From Chloroflexota bacterium (GTDB taxonomy: Bacteria; Chloroflexota; Anaerolineae; Caldilineales; Caldilineaceae): a stretch of 16,638 nt of DNA. The stretch is from the NCBI GenBank assembly GCA_003451595.1, contig DMDA01000075.1, forward strand, positions 1 to 16,638. The letters run 5' to 3'. The notes under the pieces are model-generated. The model searched no databases. It saw only the letters and a list, made by a program, of their open reading frames with translations, and had not been told where the DNA came from. Made by a program: the position numbers and the translations under genes. Below are positions 1 through 6,478 of this stretch, piece by piece. Every line of letters starts with the position of its first letter. The stretch's first letter is position 1.

Positions 1-70
1 TCGTAGAAGTCAGTGCCTGACGGCGAGCCGATAATGCATCTCCTCAGTGCGGCGGCGGCGCTGTGTCTGA

Positions 71-86
71 GTGCCTATCCGAATAA
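71..86 (+). repeat. Left terminal inverted repeat of the IS
   Basis: This 16-bp end, GTGCCTATCCGAATAA, is the perfect reverse complement of 962-977. One further outward base also pairs (A70 with T978), but that pair belongs to the TNA flank. Confidence 0.9.
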
Positions 87-105
87 CTGATGATATACTT
101 TGTGC

Positions 106-528
106 ATGGTCAAGAAGAATGAACGAACTCGAAAACGAGCGGCAAACAACAAGACGACAACCAGCTTCCGAATCTCGGATGAATTGTGGGCGGTGCTGCA
201 ACCGCTGTTGCCAGTCCACGTGAATCGACATCGATTTGGCGGTGGGCGACCACGGAAGCCGGATCGGGTATGCGCAGATGGAATCTTCTACGTGTTACGC
301 ACCGGCTGCCAGTGGAAAGCGTTGGATGAAACAGGGATTTGTCCGGGTTCGACGGCACATGACCGCTTTCAAGAATGGGTGGAAGCAGGCGTGTTCCTCC
401 GTTTATGGCAAGCAGGTGTGGAGCACTTTGACGAGTTGAAGGGGATCGAGTGGGACTGGATGAGTATGGACGGCGCAATGACCAAGGGGCCATTGGGCGG
501 GGAAAAAAATCGGCCCCAATCCCACTGA
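106..528 (+). CDS. IS5-family transposase, N-terminal frame (OrfA)
   Basis: This frame encodes the amino-terminal part of an IS5-like transposase: the DUF4096-like helical region (FRISDELWAVLQPLLP, then GGRPRKPDR and the LRTGCQWK segment), followed by the first catalytic aspartate in MSMDGAMTKGPLGG near the end. I chose the ATG at 106; a TTG two codons upstream is possible, and neither has a convincing Shine-Dalgarno. After GGEK, coded in the GAAAAAAA run at 502-509, the frame reads nine more codons of non-homologous sequence (NRPQSH and so on) to a TGA at 526-528. The conserved continuation GPNPTDRGK is in the +1 frame. The product alone lacks the second Asp and the Glu of the DDE triad. Confidence 0.88.
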   Translation: MVKKNERTRKRAANNKTTTSFRISDELWAVLQPLLPVHVNRHRFGGGRPRKPDRVCADGIFYVLRTGCQWKALDETGICPGSTAHDRFQEWVEAGVFLRLWQAGVEHFDELKGIEWDWMSMDGAMTKGPLGGEKNRPQSH

Positions 529-973
529 TCGCGGCAAAGCAGGCGTCAAACGTAGTCTGCTGACTGAGGGTCATGGCGTGCCACTCGGATTGAGCGTGGA
601 CGGCGCAAATCGCCACGACATGAAGCTTGTGCGTCCTACCCTGGAGAGTATTGTCGTCGAGCGCCCCATCCCGACGCCAGAAAACCCTCAGCATCTCTGT
701 CTTGACAAAGGGTACGACTTTCAAGAGGTGCGTGATACCGTGGCCGAGTTCGGCTTCACGGCGCATATCCGGTCAAGAGGTGAGGAAGCACAAGAACTCA
801 AGCGCGAAGCGGGTAAGCGCGCCCGTCGTTGGGTGGTGGAACGCACCCATAGTTGGATGAATCGCTTTCGCCGCATCCTGATCCGCTGGGAGAAAAAGCC
901 TGAAAACTACCTTGCCTTGCTTCATTTCGTGTGTGCTCTTATCGCTTTCCGTGCTGCAGGCTTATTCGGATAG
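509..973 (+). CDS. IS5-family transposase, C-terminal frame (OrfB), read by frameshift
   Basis: In the +1 frame relative to OrfA the sequence continues as IGPNPTDRGKAGVKRSLL and then VDGANRHD. This carries the second catalytic Asp in LDKGYDF and the catalytic Glu in VERTHSWMNRFRR, which are the usual IS5 landmarks. It ends at TAG 973 inside the right terminal repeat. Joining GGEK to IGPNPTDRGK by skipping one A of the A7 run at 503-509 gives a continuous, family-like transposase. Expression could therefore depend on ribosomal or transcriptional slippage, or the element could carry a one-base indel. An independent GTG start at 578 is possible but would give only a partial catalytic domain. Confidence 0.82.
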   Translation: MGPNPTDRGKAGVKRSLLTEGHGVPLGLSVDGANRHDMKLVRPTLESIVVERPIPTPENPQHLCLDKGYDFQEVRDTVAEFGFTAHIRSRGEEAQELKREAGKRARRWVVERTHSWMNRFRRILIRWEKKPENYLALLHFVCALIAFRAAGLFG

Positions 974-977
974 GCAC
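962..977 (-). repeat. Right terminal inverted repeat of the IS
   Basis: A perfect inverted copy of 71-86. It overlaps the last codons and the TAG stop (971-973) of the second transposase frame. Confidence 0.9.
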
Positions 978-1069
978 TAAGCCCTGGGCCATTAGCCTCG
1001 GACAGTATCTTTTCCATTCCCACCTTAAGAATAGAGTGTTCGCCGCGCGTGCGGTAGAATGGGAATTCT

Positions 1070-1738
1070 ATGGATTTCGGCGCGTTGTTTCATGAGTTCT
1101 GGAGTGCTGTGCAGACCGGCCGGTTGCCCGACCTGGGCTTCTGGAGCTATGTCATCTTGATGGCGCTGGTGTTTATCGAAGGTCCTGCCGCCACGTTGGT
1201 CGCAGCAACGATGGCCGCCAATGGTATTTTGCGCGCCGATCTGGTCTTCTTCTTCTCCATGCTCGCCAACTTTCTGGCCGATGTTTTTTGGTATGCGCTC
1301 GGCTATTTTGGCGGCGACCGCCGCATTCTGTTGAGAATTGGCTGGGTGCGTCGGCGCTGGTTCACGATCCGGCGCTTACAGCGCAGTATGCATGGGCGCG
1401 CAGCCAAAATTTATCTGCTCACCAAGCTGTCGATGGGCTTGATGACCATTCCGCTGCTGATTGCGTCCGGGCTGGCGCGCGTCCCCTGGTATCGCCTGGC
1501 AATTGTCAGCGTGGTGGTGGAGCCGCTCTGGAACGCGCTGCTGGTTCTGGCTGGGCTGCGTCTGGGTGAGTATGTGGCGCAGATGGAACGCAGTCTGCAA
1601 GTCATCGCCGTGGTGGGGACGATCGTCGTGCTCTTTGTTCTCCTCATCCTCTACCGCCGCATGTTTGCGCGGCTGGCGCAGCGCATGGGCGTTGAAATGA
1701 ACGACGACGCCAATAAAACATCCAATAACACCCAGTAA
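1070..1738 (+). CDS. DedA/VTT-family membrane protein, divergent
   Basis: A 222-residue integral membrane protein of the DedA (SNARE-associated, VTT) type, a family linked to lipid scrambling/flipping and membrane homeostasis. Visible landmarks are the FIEGPAATLVAA re-entrant-like segment (residues 35-46), a second segment with LADVFWYALGYFGG (69-82), the TKLSMGLMTIPLLIASGLARVPW segment (118-140), and a C-terminal helix (about 178-195) followed by a basic tail. The region that in typical DedA proteins reads like RFxPGxR has Lys119 and Leu124 in place of the usual arginines, so the protein is a divergent member. The last residues (NKTSNNTQ) are partly encoded by a 10-bp tandem repeat. The ATG at 1070 has only a weak upstream purine stretch. 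The gene faces the methyltransferase gene convergently. Confidence 0.8.
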   Translation: MDFGALFHEFWSAVQTGRLPDLGFWSYVILMALVFIEGPAATLVAATMAANGILRADLVFFFSMLANFLADVFWYALGYFGGDRRILLRIGWVRRRWFTIRRLQRSMHGRAAKIYLLTKLSMGLMTIPLLIASGLARVPWYRLAIVSVVVEPLWNALLVLAGLRLGEYVAQMERSLQVIAVVGTIVVLFVLLILYRRMFARLAQRMGVEMNDDANKTSNNTQ

Positions 1739-1761
1739 CACCCAATAATACGCAGTCACAG
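1722..1761 (+). repeat. Imperfect 10-bp tandem repeat across the dedA stop codon
   Basis: Four successive 10-bp units, CCAATAACAC, CCAGTAACAC, CCAATAATAC and GCAGTCACAG, run through the 3' end of the DedA gene. The stop codon is in the second unit. The units supply the Asn/Thr-rich protein tail and the first part of the short convergent intergenic region (1739-1832). Confidence 0.7.
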
Positions 1762-1832
1762 GTTGCTGATGTGGGGCGCTCTTGACGACAGAAGGTTCCT
1801 CCGCACCCCGTTGGGCGACAACGACTGAGATG

Positions 1833-2435
1833 CTACGTCCGCTCTTCGGCACGCACATCGGGTAGCAGGCGCGCTTTTTCCACAATAACCCAACTATTGA
1901 GACCACTCGTCTGGATACGGACGCGTGCGTCAGGGTGATTGAAGAGCGCCGCAATCTGCGCCGGGTCAAGAAAATGGCTGCGCATGAGCGCCAGCTTTTC
2001 GGCCAGGGCAAGCAACTTCACGGCAAAGGTGCGCACATCTGGCTCTTCAATCACGATGCGCCCGCCCGGTTGGAGTGTGCGCCAGAGTTCGCCTGCAGTG
2101 GCGCGCTGATCGATTACATGATGCAGGGCATCGACCATCACGATGCGGGCAAAGGCGCCGTCGGCAAAGGGCAACCGTTCGCTGTGCGCCGCAACCGGTT
2201 GGAGCGCTTCCTTTTGCTGCGCCTCCGCCAGCATCGGCAACGACAGGTCAGCCACCACGACAGGATGCGCGTGGCCGGCCATGAATTGCGCCACGCGCCC
2301 CGTGCCGCCACCAATGTCGAGCAGAGCGCCTTCGACCGGCAATGCTGCCAGCGTCATCAATTCCTGCGGCAGCCTGGGACGGATGAACGTCTCGTAGTAC
2401 GGGGCGAGGAAGTCAAAATGGTCGAAGATTGGCAT
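1833..2435 (-). CDS. Class I SAM-dependent methyltransferase (type 11, UbiE-like)
   Basis: A 200-residue Rossmann-fold methyltransferase. Motif I is LDIGGGTGR (residues 39-47), the acidic residue at the end of strand 2 is Asp63 in VVADLS, and motif II/III appear as VDALHHV (101-107) and LQPGGRIVIEEP (121-132). This matches the methyltransferase-11/UbiE-type small-molecule or quinone methylases. The substrate cannot be told from the sequence. The start ATG (2433-2435) gives MPIFDHFDFLAPYYE, a typical beginning for this group. Only a weak AAAGAG lies upstream. A terminator separates it from the zinc-ribbon gene, so it is probably transcribed on its own. Confidence 0.85.
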   Translation of the reverse strand: MPIFDHFDFLAPYYETFIRPRLPQELMTLAALPVEGALLDIGGGTGRVAQFMAGHAHPVVVADLSLPMLAEAQQKEALQPVAAHSERLPFADGAFARIVMVDALHHVIDQRATAGELWRTLQPGGRIVIEEPDVRTFAVKLLALAEKLALMRSHFLDPAQIAALFNHPDARVRIQTSGLNSWVIVEKARLLPDVRAEERT

Positions 2436-2484
2436 ATTGCGCTCTTTATCGTGAGTATCCGGCGATTAACGCCAGGCCAAAATG

Positions 2485-2519
2485 ACAGCGGCTCAGGCAA
2501 ACGTTGCCCGAGCCGCTGT
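2485..2519 (-). terminator. Rho-independent-type terminator after the sulfur operon
   Basis: Two 16-nt arms (2485-2500 and 2504-2519) with a 3-nt loop form a GC-rich stem. On the minus-strand RNA all 16 positions pair, with one G-U wobble; on the plus strand that pair would be an A-C mismatch. This supports a minus-strand signal. A short U tract (CAUUUU) follows directly. It sits about 40 nt after the stop of the zinc-ribbon gene and before the methyltransferase start. Confidence 0.85.
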
Positions 2520-2560
2520 TGGTGTGAGCCAACGCACGGTCAGCTTTTCCAGCGGATGCC

Positions 2561-2767
2561 TCAACCACCGCCGGTGGTGCAGTTGTCGCCGCTGGACACG
2601 CTACTATTGGCGCTAGCGCCGCCTTTCACGCCAAAAGTGGAAAATTGTTTGCTGACCTCCACACTCTGGCATTGTGGACAGGCGATCGCCTCTTGCGAGG
2701 CAGCACTGCGCACCCAGTGCTCAAAGGCAGTCCCGCAGTGTTCACAAATATATTCGTATAATGGCAT
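2561..2767 (-). CDS. FmdB-type zinc-ribbon protein
   Basis: A 68-residue protein starting MPLYEYICEHCG, the classic opening of the FmdB/CxxC putative regulatory-protein family. Two CxxC knuckles, Cys8/Cys11 and Cys30/Cys33, would bind one zinc. The tail is Gly/Ser-rich and carries an extra Cys63. The start was placed at 2767, not at the in-frame ATG at 2782, because GGAGG lies four bases upstream of it and the family starts at this Met. It is the last gene of the sulfur operon, 28 bp after the TauE permease stop, and is followed by the hairpin terminator. Its molecular role is not established for the family; a regulatory or metal/sulfur-sensing role is speculation. Confidence 0.85.
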   Translation of the reverse strand: MPLYEYICEHCGTAFEHWVRSAASQEAIACPQCQSVEVSKQFSTFGVKGGASANSSVSSGDNCTTGGG

Positions 2768-2795
2768 AGCGCCTCCTTCCACCTACGTATGCACT

Positions 2796-3554
2796 TTATA
2801 TCCAACCCATTTTGCCAGCATTATCCACCAACAGGAAAACTGCCAGCAGAATCACAAACACCGCAAAGGCTTTACGCAGATGATCGGGGTGGACAATGCG
2901 CGTCAGCCGCGCTCCGACCAGCGCCCCGGCCAGCCCCGCGGCGACAAAAATCGCCACTACTTGCAGGTCAATCGGTGGCCCATCCAGGTGTCCCAGGAAG
3001 CCGGCCAGACTGTTCATGGCAATCACGACCAGTGAAGTGCCGACGGCCTGGCGAATTGGCAGCCCGACCAGCATCACCAACGCCGGTACGATCAGGAAGC
3101 CGCCGCCGACGCCGAGGAAACCGGTCATCAAGCCAACGCCAACGCCACTGGCGATCGTCACCAACCAGCCGCGCCCGCCATCTGCGCCGGTCGGCTGTGG
3201 CTTGGCGATCATGAACAGCCCCACCACCAGCATCAACAATGCAAAGAGGGTCATCAGCGCTGAGGGAGGCAACAACTTCGACCAGCCAGCCGCCAGGTAG
3301 GCCGCCGCCATACCGACGCCGCCGAAGACCAGCGCCACCTTCCAGTTGAGCGTGCCTTGCGAGCGGTGGGTGAATGCACCCATGGCGCTGTTGGCGCCCA
3401 CGATCACCAGCGACGCAGTTACCGCAGCCTGGGGCGATTGCCCGACAATATATACCAGCGCCGGCACGGTCAAGATCGACCCGCCGCCACCCAACAATCC
3501 AAGCGACATACCAATCGCAAAACCTAATAGGATGTCGATGCCAACTTGCGCCAT
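2796..3554 (-). CDS. TauE/SafE-family sulfite (anion) exporter permease
   Basis: A 252-residue hydrophobic protein with the internal twofold repeat of the TauE/SafE family. GLLGGGGSILTVPALV near residues 19-34 is echoed by GFLGVGGGFLIVPALV in the second half, each followed by a conserved AxxTSL/AVGTSL-type segment. About eight membrane segments are predicted by eye. Family members export sulfite, sulfoacetate or related sulfur anions. The start was set at the ATG (3552-3554) giving MAQVGIDILLGFAIG; upstream in-frame sequence to 3692 runs back through the intergenic hairpin and the end of the previous gene and is not family-like. AAGGTGG lies upstream. Position after the persulfide dioxygenase suggests it clears oxidised sulfur products, as TauE does in staphylococcal cst loci. 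Confidence 0.88.
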   Translation of the reverse strand: MAQVGIDILLGFAIGMSLGLLGGGGSILTVPALVYIVGQSPQAAVTASLVIVGANSAMGAFTHRSQGTLNWKVALVFGGVGMAAAYLAAGWSKLLPPSALMTLFALLMLVVGLFMIAKPQPTGADGGRGWLVTIASGVGVGLMTGFLGVGGGFLIVPALVMLVGLPIRQAVGTSLVVIAMNSLAGFLGHLDGPPIDLQVVAIFVAAGLAGALVGARLTRIVHPDHLRKAFAVFVILLAVFLLVDNAGKMGWI

Positions 3555-3575
3555 CACCACGCACCACCTTCCAGG

Positions 3576-3622
3576 CAGTCTCTGATCTCCAGTCTTCAAG
3601 AGAGACCGGAGATCAGAGACTG
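3576..3622 (-). promoter_or_regulatory. Intercistronic hairpin between dioxygenase and permease genes
   Basis: Perfect 15-bp inverted arms (3576-3590 and 3608-3622, CAGTCTCTGATCTCC and its complement) surround a 17-nt loop. The hairpin starts about 10 nt after the stop codon of the upstream gene and ends just before the ribosome-binding region of the permease. There is no U tract after it on the minus strand, so a simple terminator is unlikely. An mRNA-stability, processing or translation-modulating element, or a small palindromic repeat, fits better. Confidence 0.7.
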
Positions 3623-3631
3623 AAGATTCTC

Positions 3632-5059
3632 TTACGCCGCCACCGCTTCCAGTGCCACGCCGCTTTCGGTGGGCAGGAATTTTGACCAGCATTCAACGCC
3701 TTCGTTGAGCGCCACCACGTTCTCGAAGCCGGCGGCCTGCAACAGGCTGGCGGCGATTTGCGACCGATAGCCACTGGCGCATAGCGTGACGATTGTGCTT
3801 GTCTTCGGCAAGGTTTTCATCTGCTCGGGCAGATAGCCCAGCGGGATATGCCTGGCGCCGACAATGTGCCGCTCGGCGTACTCACTCTTGCCGCGCACAT
3901 CGACGAGGACGATGCCATTCTGTGGCAATCGCTTTGCCAGCTCGCGCGCCGTCACCACAGGCAACGCCTGCGTACGATGGGTGAGCACCTCCGGGCTGAA
4001 GTAGCCAGGCACATAGTCGATGCCGATCGAGCGCAGGTCGGCCAGCGTTTCGCGTTCGGCGTCCACCGATGGCAGGAGGATATAGACCGGGCGGTCGTAG
4101 TCGACCAGCCAGCCCAGATAGGTCACGTAGGTGTTGTTGCCCGTCGGCACATTGATGGTGCCTGGCACGTGTGCAAAGGCGAATTGCCCGCGATTGCGCA
4201 GGTCGAAGACTTGCCCACCATCCTCAATCACGGCGTCGAGCGCGGCGCGGTCAAAATTCACCGGCGTCGGCAGCGTGCTGGTCAACGGCGGGCCGAGTTT
4301 GTTGATCTTCTTCATCTGCGCAAAGTACTTGGGCGCCTCCGGCTGACCATCGAGCAACCAGCGCACAAATTCATCCTCGCGCTCGAAGGCAAAAGCCGGA
4401 TTGAAGAGCTTCTCGTAGCCCAGCGTTGTCGACGGGATGGCGCCTAGCGCCTTGCCGCATGCGCTGCCTGCGCCGTGCCCCGGCCAGATTTGCAGATAGT
4501 CGGGCAATGATTTGAAGCGCGCCACCGTCTGAAATTGCTGGCGAGCGCCAACTTCCTTCGTGCCTTTGTAGCCTGCCGCTTCTTCCAACAGGTCTGGCCG
4601 CCCCACGTCGCCGACAAAGAGGAAGTCGCCGGTAAAGATGCCCATCGGCTTGTCAGCGCTGGCGGTGTCGGTGATCATAAAGCTGATGTGTTCGGGCGTA
4701 TGGCCGGGTGTGTGCAGCACATCGACCTTGATGTTGCCCACCTTCCAGCTATCGCCCTCGCGCACCAGAATGACATTTGGCTCATCGGCGTAGCCATATT
4801 TCCAGTTGGCGTCGCCCATATCGCTCAGATAGATGGTGGCGCCAGTGGCGGCGGACAACTCGCGGCTGCCGCTGACAAAGTCGGCGTGGATGTGGGTTTC
4901 GGTGACGTGGGTAATGCGCAGCCCTTCCTTTTCGGCGGCGCGCAGGTACGGCGTCACATTGCGCATGGGATCGACGACCAGCGCCTCCCCTGTGGCCGCG
5001 CAGCCGACCAAATAGCTCGCCTGCGCCAGTTTCTCGTCGTAAAAGTATCGCAGCAACAT
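3632..5059 (-). CDS. CstB-like persulfide dioxygenase-rhodanese-rhodanese fusion
   Basis: A 475-residue three-part protein. Residues 1-260 are a metallo-beta-lactamase fold of the ETHE1/persulfide dioxygenase type: THIHADF (55-61; His56, His58, Asp60), HTPGH (His120), FTGD (Asp145) and WPGHGAGSACG (His195). Residues about 265-365 are a rhodanese-like domain (VFDLRNRGQFAFAHVPG) whose active-site loop, VYILLPSVDAERE, has no cysteine. Residues 368-465 are an active rhodanese with Cys427 in CASGYRS. This order, including the dead middle domain, is that of Staphylococcus aureus CstB, which oxidises low-molecular-weight persulfides to thiosulfate. I set the start at 5059, giving MLLRYFYD with GGAGA 9 nt upstream, not at the longer in-frame 5113, which would overlap the upstream rhodanese gene. 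It lies 20 nt after that gene. Cytoplasmic; no signal peptide. Confidence 0.9.
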   Translation of the reverse strand: MLLRYFYDEKLAQASYLVGCAATGEALVVDPMRNVTPYLRAAEKEGLRITHVTETHIHADFVSGSRELSAATGATIYLSDMGDANWKYGYADEPNVILVREGDSWKVGNIKVDVLHTPGHTPEHISFMITDTASADKPMGIFTGDFLFVGDVGRPDLLEEAAGYKGTKEVGARQQFQTVARFKSLPDYLQIWPGHGAGSACGKALGAIPSTTLGYEKLFNPAFAFEREDEFVRWLLDGQPEAPKYFAQMKKINKLGPPLTSTLPTPVNFDRAALDAVIEDGGQVFDLRNRGQFAFAHVPGTINVPTGNNTYVTYLGWLVDYDRPVYILLPSVDAERETLADLRSIGIDYVPGYFSPEVLTHRTQALPVVTARELAKRLPQNGIVLVDVRGKSEYAERHIVGARHIPLGYLPEQMKTLPKTSTIVTLCASGYRSQIAASLLQAAGFENVVALNEGVECWSKFLPTESGVALEAVAA

Positions 5060-5079
5060 GTGATGTTTCTCCGTGTTCT

Positions 5080-5436
5080 TCACCGCGTGATGGGTAGACC
5101 CTGACGCGCCCACTCGATGATGCCGCCCAGATCGTAGACCTCGGTGTAGCCAGCCTGCTTCAGAATGTTGGCCGCAAACGCACTGCGATTGCCACTGCGA
5201 CAGTAGACGATCACCGGCTTATCGGTTGGGATGCGGCTCAGCTTCTGCTGTAATTCCTGCAGATTGATGTTGATGGCGCCGGGAATGTAGCCCGCGCTGA
5301 ACTCCTCCGGCGTGCGCACATCCACCAGGGTGTGCGGCATGGCGTCATCCATATAGCGCGCCTTGTATTCCGCCGGCTGCACTAGTTGATGACCAGCGGC
5401 GCCGGGGCCGCCAAACAGTCGATTGAGAAAGCTCAT
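5080..5436 (-). CDS. Single-domain rhodanese sulfurtransferase
   Basis: A 118-residue rhodanese-like protein. A short leader (MSFLNRLFGGPGAAG) precedes the domain: TLVDVRTPEEFSAGYIPGAINI (36-57) and the active-site loop VIVYCRSGNRS with Cys79. It can carry a cysteine persulfide and pass sulfane sulfur to partners, here most plausibly the neighbouring dioxygenase/rhodanese fusion. The start at 5436 has AAGGAGA eight bases upstream; the longer in-frame start at 5460 has none. It is the first gene of the minus-strand sulfur operon and is divergent from the LysR regulator. The stop TGA is 20 nt before the next start. Confidence 0.9.
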   Translation of the reverse strand: MSFLNRLFGGPGAAGHQLVQPAEYKARYMDDAMPHTLVDVRTPEEFSAGYIPGAININLQELQQKLSRIPTDKPVIVYCRSGNRSAFAANILKQAGYTEVYDLGGIIEWARQGLPITR

Positions 5437-5519
5437 GCACAAGTCTCCTTTTGTGAGCAACTAGATTTCACTGTGCTTCACTTTACACCGGCTGCGATTT
5501 GCCGAGCGCCGCGCACTTG

Positions 5520-5536
5520 CTTATGATTGCTATAAG
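5520..5536. promoter_or_regulatory. Candidate LysR-type operator (CTTAT-N7-ATAAG)
   Basis: A perfect 5-bp inverted repeat, CTTATGATTGCTATAAG, contains the T-N11-A pattern typical of LysR-family recognition sites. It ends 9 bp before the regulator's ATG and lies about 84 bp upstream of the rhodanese start, in the 109-bp divergent intergenic region. Such a place would suit autorepression of the regulator and co-inducer-dependent activation of the operon. Sequence pattern only. Confidence 0.55.
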
Positions 5537-5545
5537 AGTAGGCTT

Positions 5546-6478
5546 ATGCTGAATTTATACAAACTTGAAATCTTTGCCGTCGTTGTGCAGACCGGTAGCT
5601 TTAGCGCTGCCGCTGAGAGTTTGCTGATGACGCAGCCGGCGGTCAGTCAGCACATTCACGACCTGGAAGCCAGCCTTGGCGCCCGGTTATTTCAGCGCGG
5701 GCGGCGCGGCGTCAGTTTGACGTCGGCGGGCGAAACGCTCTACACCTACACGCGTGAGATCCTTCGCCTGCTGGCCGAAGCGGAGAACGCCGTGACCGAT
5801 GTGCAGCACCTTGCCAGCGGCCAGATCACAGTGGCAGCCACGCCCGGCGTCGGCGTCTACCTGCTGCCAGACTGGGCGCAAAGTTTTCGTCAGCACTACC
5901 CTAACCTGACCGTAACCGTACAGACCGGCACGACGCCGCAGATCATTGCCGGGCTACGCAGCGGGCGGATGGCCCTGGGGCTGATCGAAGGTGAACTGGA
6001 CGAAGGCATCGATCAGGAGGGCATCGGCGTGTTGGCGCTGGAGGTCAATGAGCAGTTTGTGATTGTCGGGCCGAAGCATCCGTGGTGGGAGCGCGATCAC
6101 CTGCGCCTGGAAGAGCTGGGCGGGCAGGGCATGGTGATGCGGCAGCGCAACAGCCAGACGCGCATCTGGCTCGATGGTGAGTTGCAGCGCGCTGGCGTAC
6201 AGGTGCAGGTTGCCGCCGAGTTCGACAATGTGGAGTCAATCAAACGCGCCGTGACGAAGGGCAAGGACATCACGATCTTGCCGGAGTATGCTGTGCGCAG
6301 CGAATTGGAAATGGGGCTGTTACGGGCGCTGCCAGTGACGGATAGACCGCTCCAGCGCACGCTCAAACTTGTGTGGAATCAACACGCCTTTTTCACGCCG
6401 GTGACGCGCACTTTCTTGCGTTTCCTGACGCGCTATCTTCCCGGGTTGGGGCAGTTGAGTATGCAAGACGGTGGCTAA
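5546..6478 (+). CDS. LysR-type transcriptional regulator of the sulfur operon
   Basis: A 310-residue LysR protein. The N-terminal winged helix-turn-helix is clear (FAVVVQTGSFSAAAESLLMT, then QPAVSQHIHDLEASLGARLF, residues 10-49), followed by the linker helix and a periplasmic-binding-like effector domain (ITVAATPGVGVYLLPDWA from about residue 95; QFVIVGPKHPW around 170). It is closest in style to the CysL/CbbR/CysB-like regulators. The ATG at 5546 overlaps a weak AGTAGG site. It is divergently placed from the rhodanese-dioxygenase-permease operon, so control of that operon by a sulfur metabolite is the natural inference. Its TAA stop (6476-6478) is also the left target duplication of a 90-bp miniature element. 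Confidence 0.9.
   Translation: MLNLYKLEIFAVVVQTGSFSAAAESLLMTQPAVSQHIHDLEASLGARLFQRGRRGVSLTSAGETLYTYTREILRLLAEAENAVTDVQHLASGQITVAATPGVGVYLLPDWAQSFRQHYPNLTVTVQTGTTPQIIAGLRSGRMALGLIEGELDEGIDQEGIGVLALEVNEQFVIVGPKHPWWERDHLRLEELGGQGMVMRQRNSQTRIWLDGELQRAGVQVQVAAEFDNVESIKRAVTKGKDITILPEYAVRSELEMGLLRALPVTDRPLQRTLKLVWNQHAFFTPVTRTFLRFLTRYLPGLGQLSMQDGG

Larger units (their letters stand above)
71..977 (+). mobile_element. IS5-family insertion sequence, 907 bp, TNA-type flanks
   Basis: The two ends are perfect 16-bp inverted repeats (GTGCCTATCCGAATAA at 71-86 and its reverse complement at 962-977). Between them lies an IS5-like DDE transposase split into two reading frames, and nothing else. The size (907 bp) and two-frame layout fit the IS427-like branch of the IS5 family, which typically targets TNA. 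The flanking triplets are TGA on the left (68-70) and TAA on the right (978-980). Both fit TNA but they are not identical, so a clean target duplication is not preserved. The stop codon of the second frame (971-973) lies inside the right terminal repeat. The sequence before it (1-70) has no recognisable gene. Confidence 0.9.

Noticed and set aside
1935..3035. A 366-codon plus-strand open frame across the methyltransferase, zinc-ribbon and TauE region
   Set aside because: It runs antisense to three well-supported genes and through a terminator hairpin, and its translation has no domain-like features.
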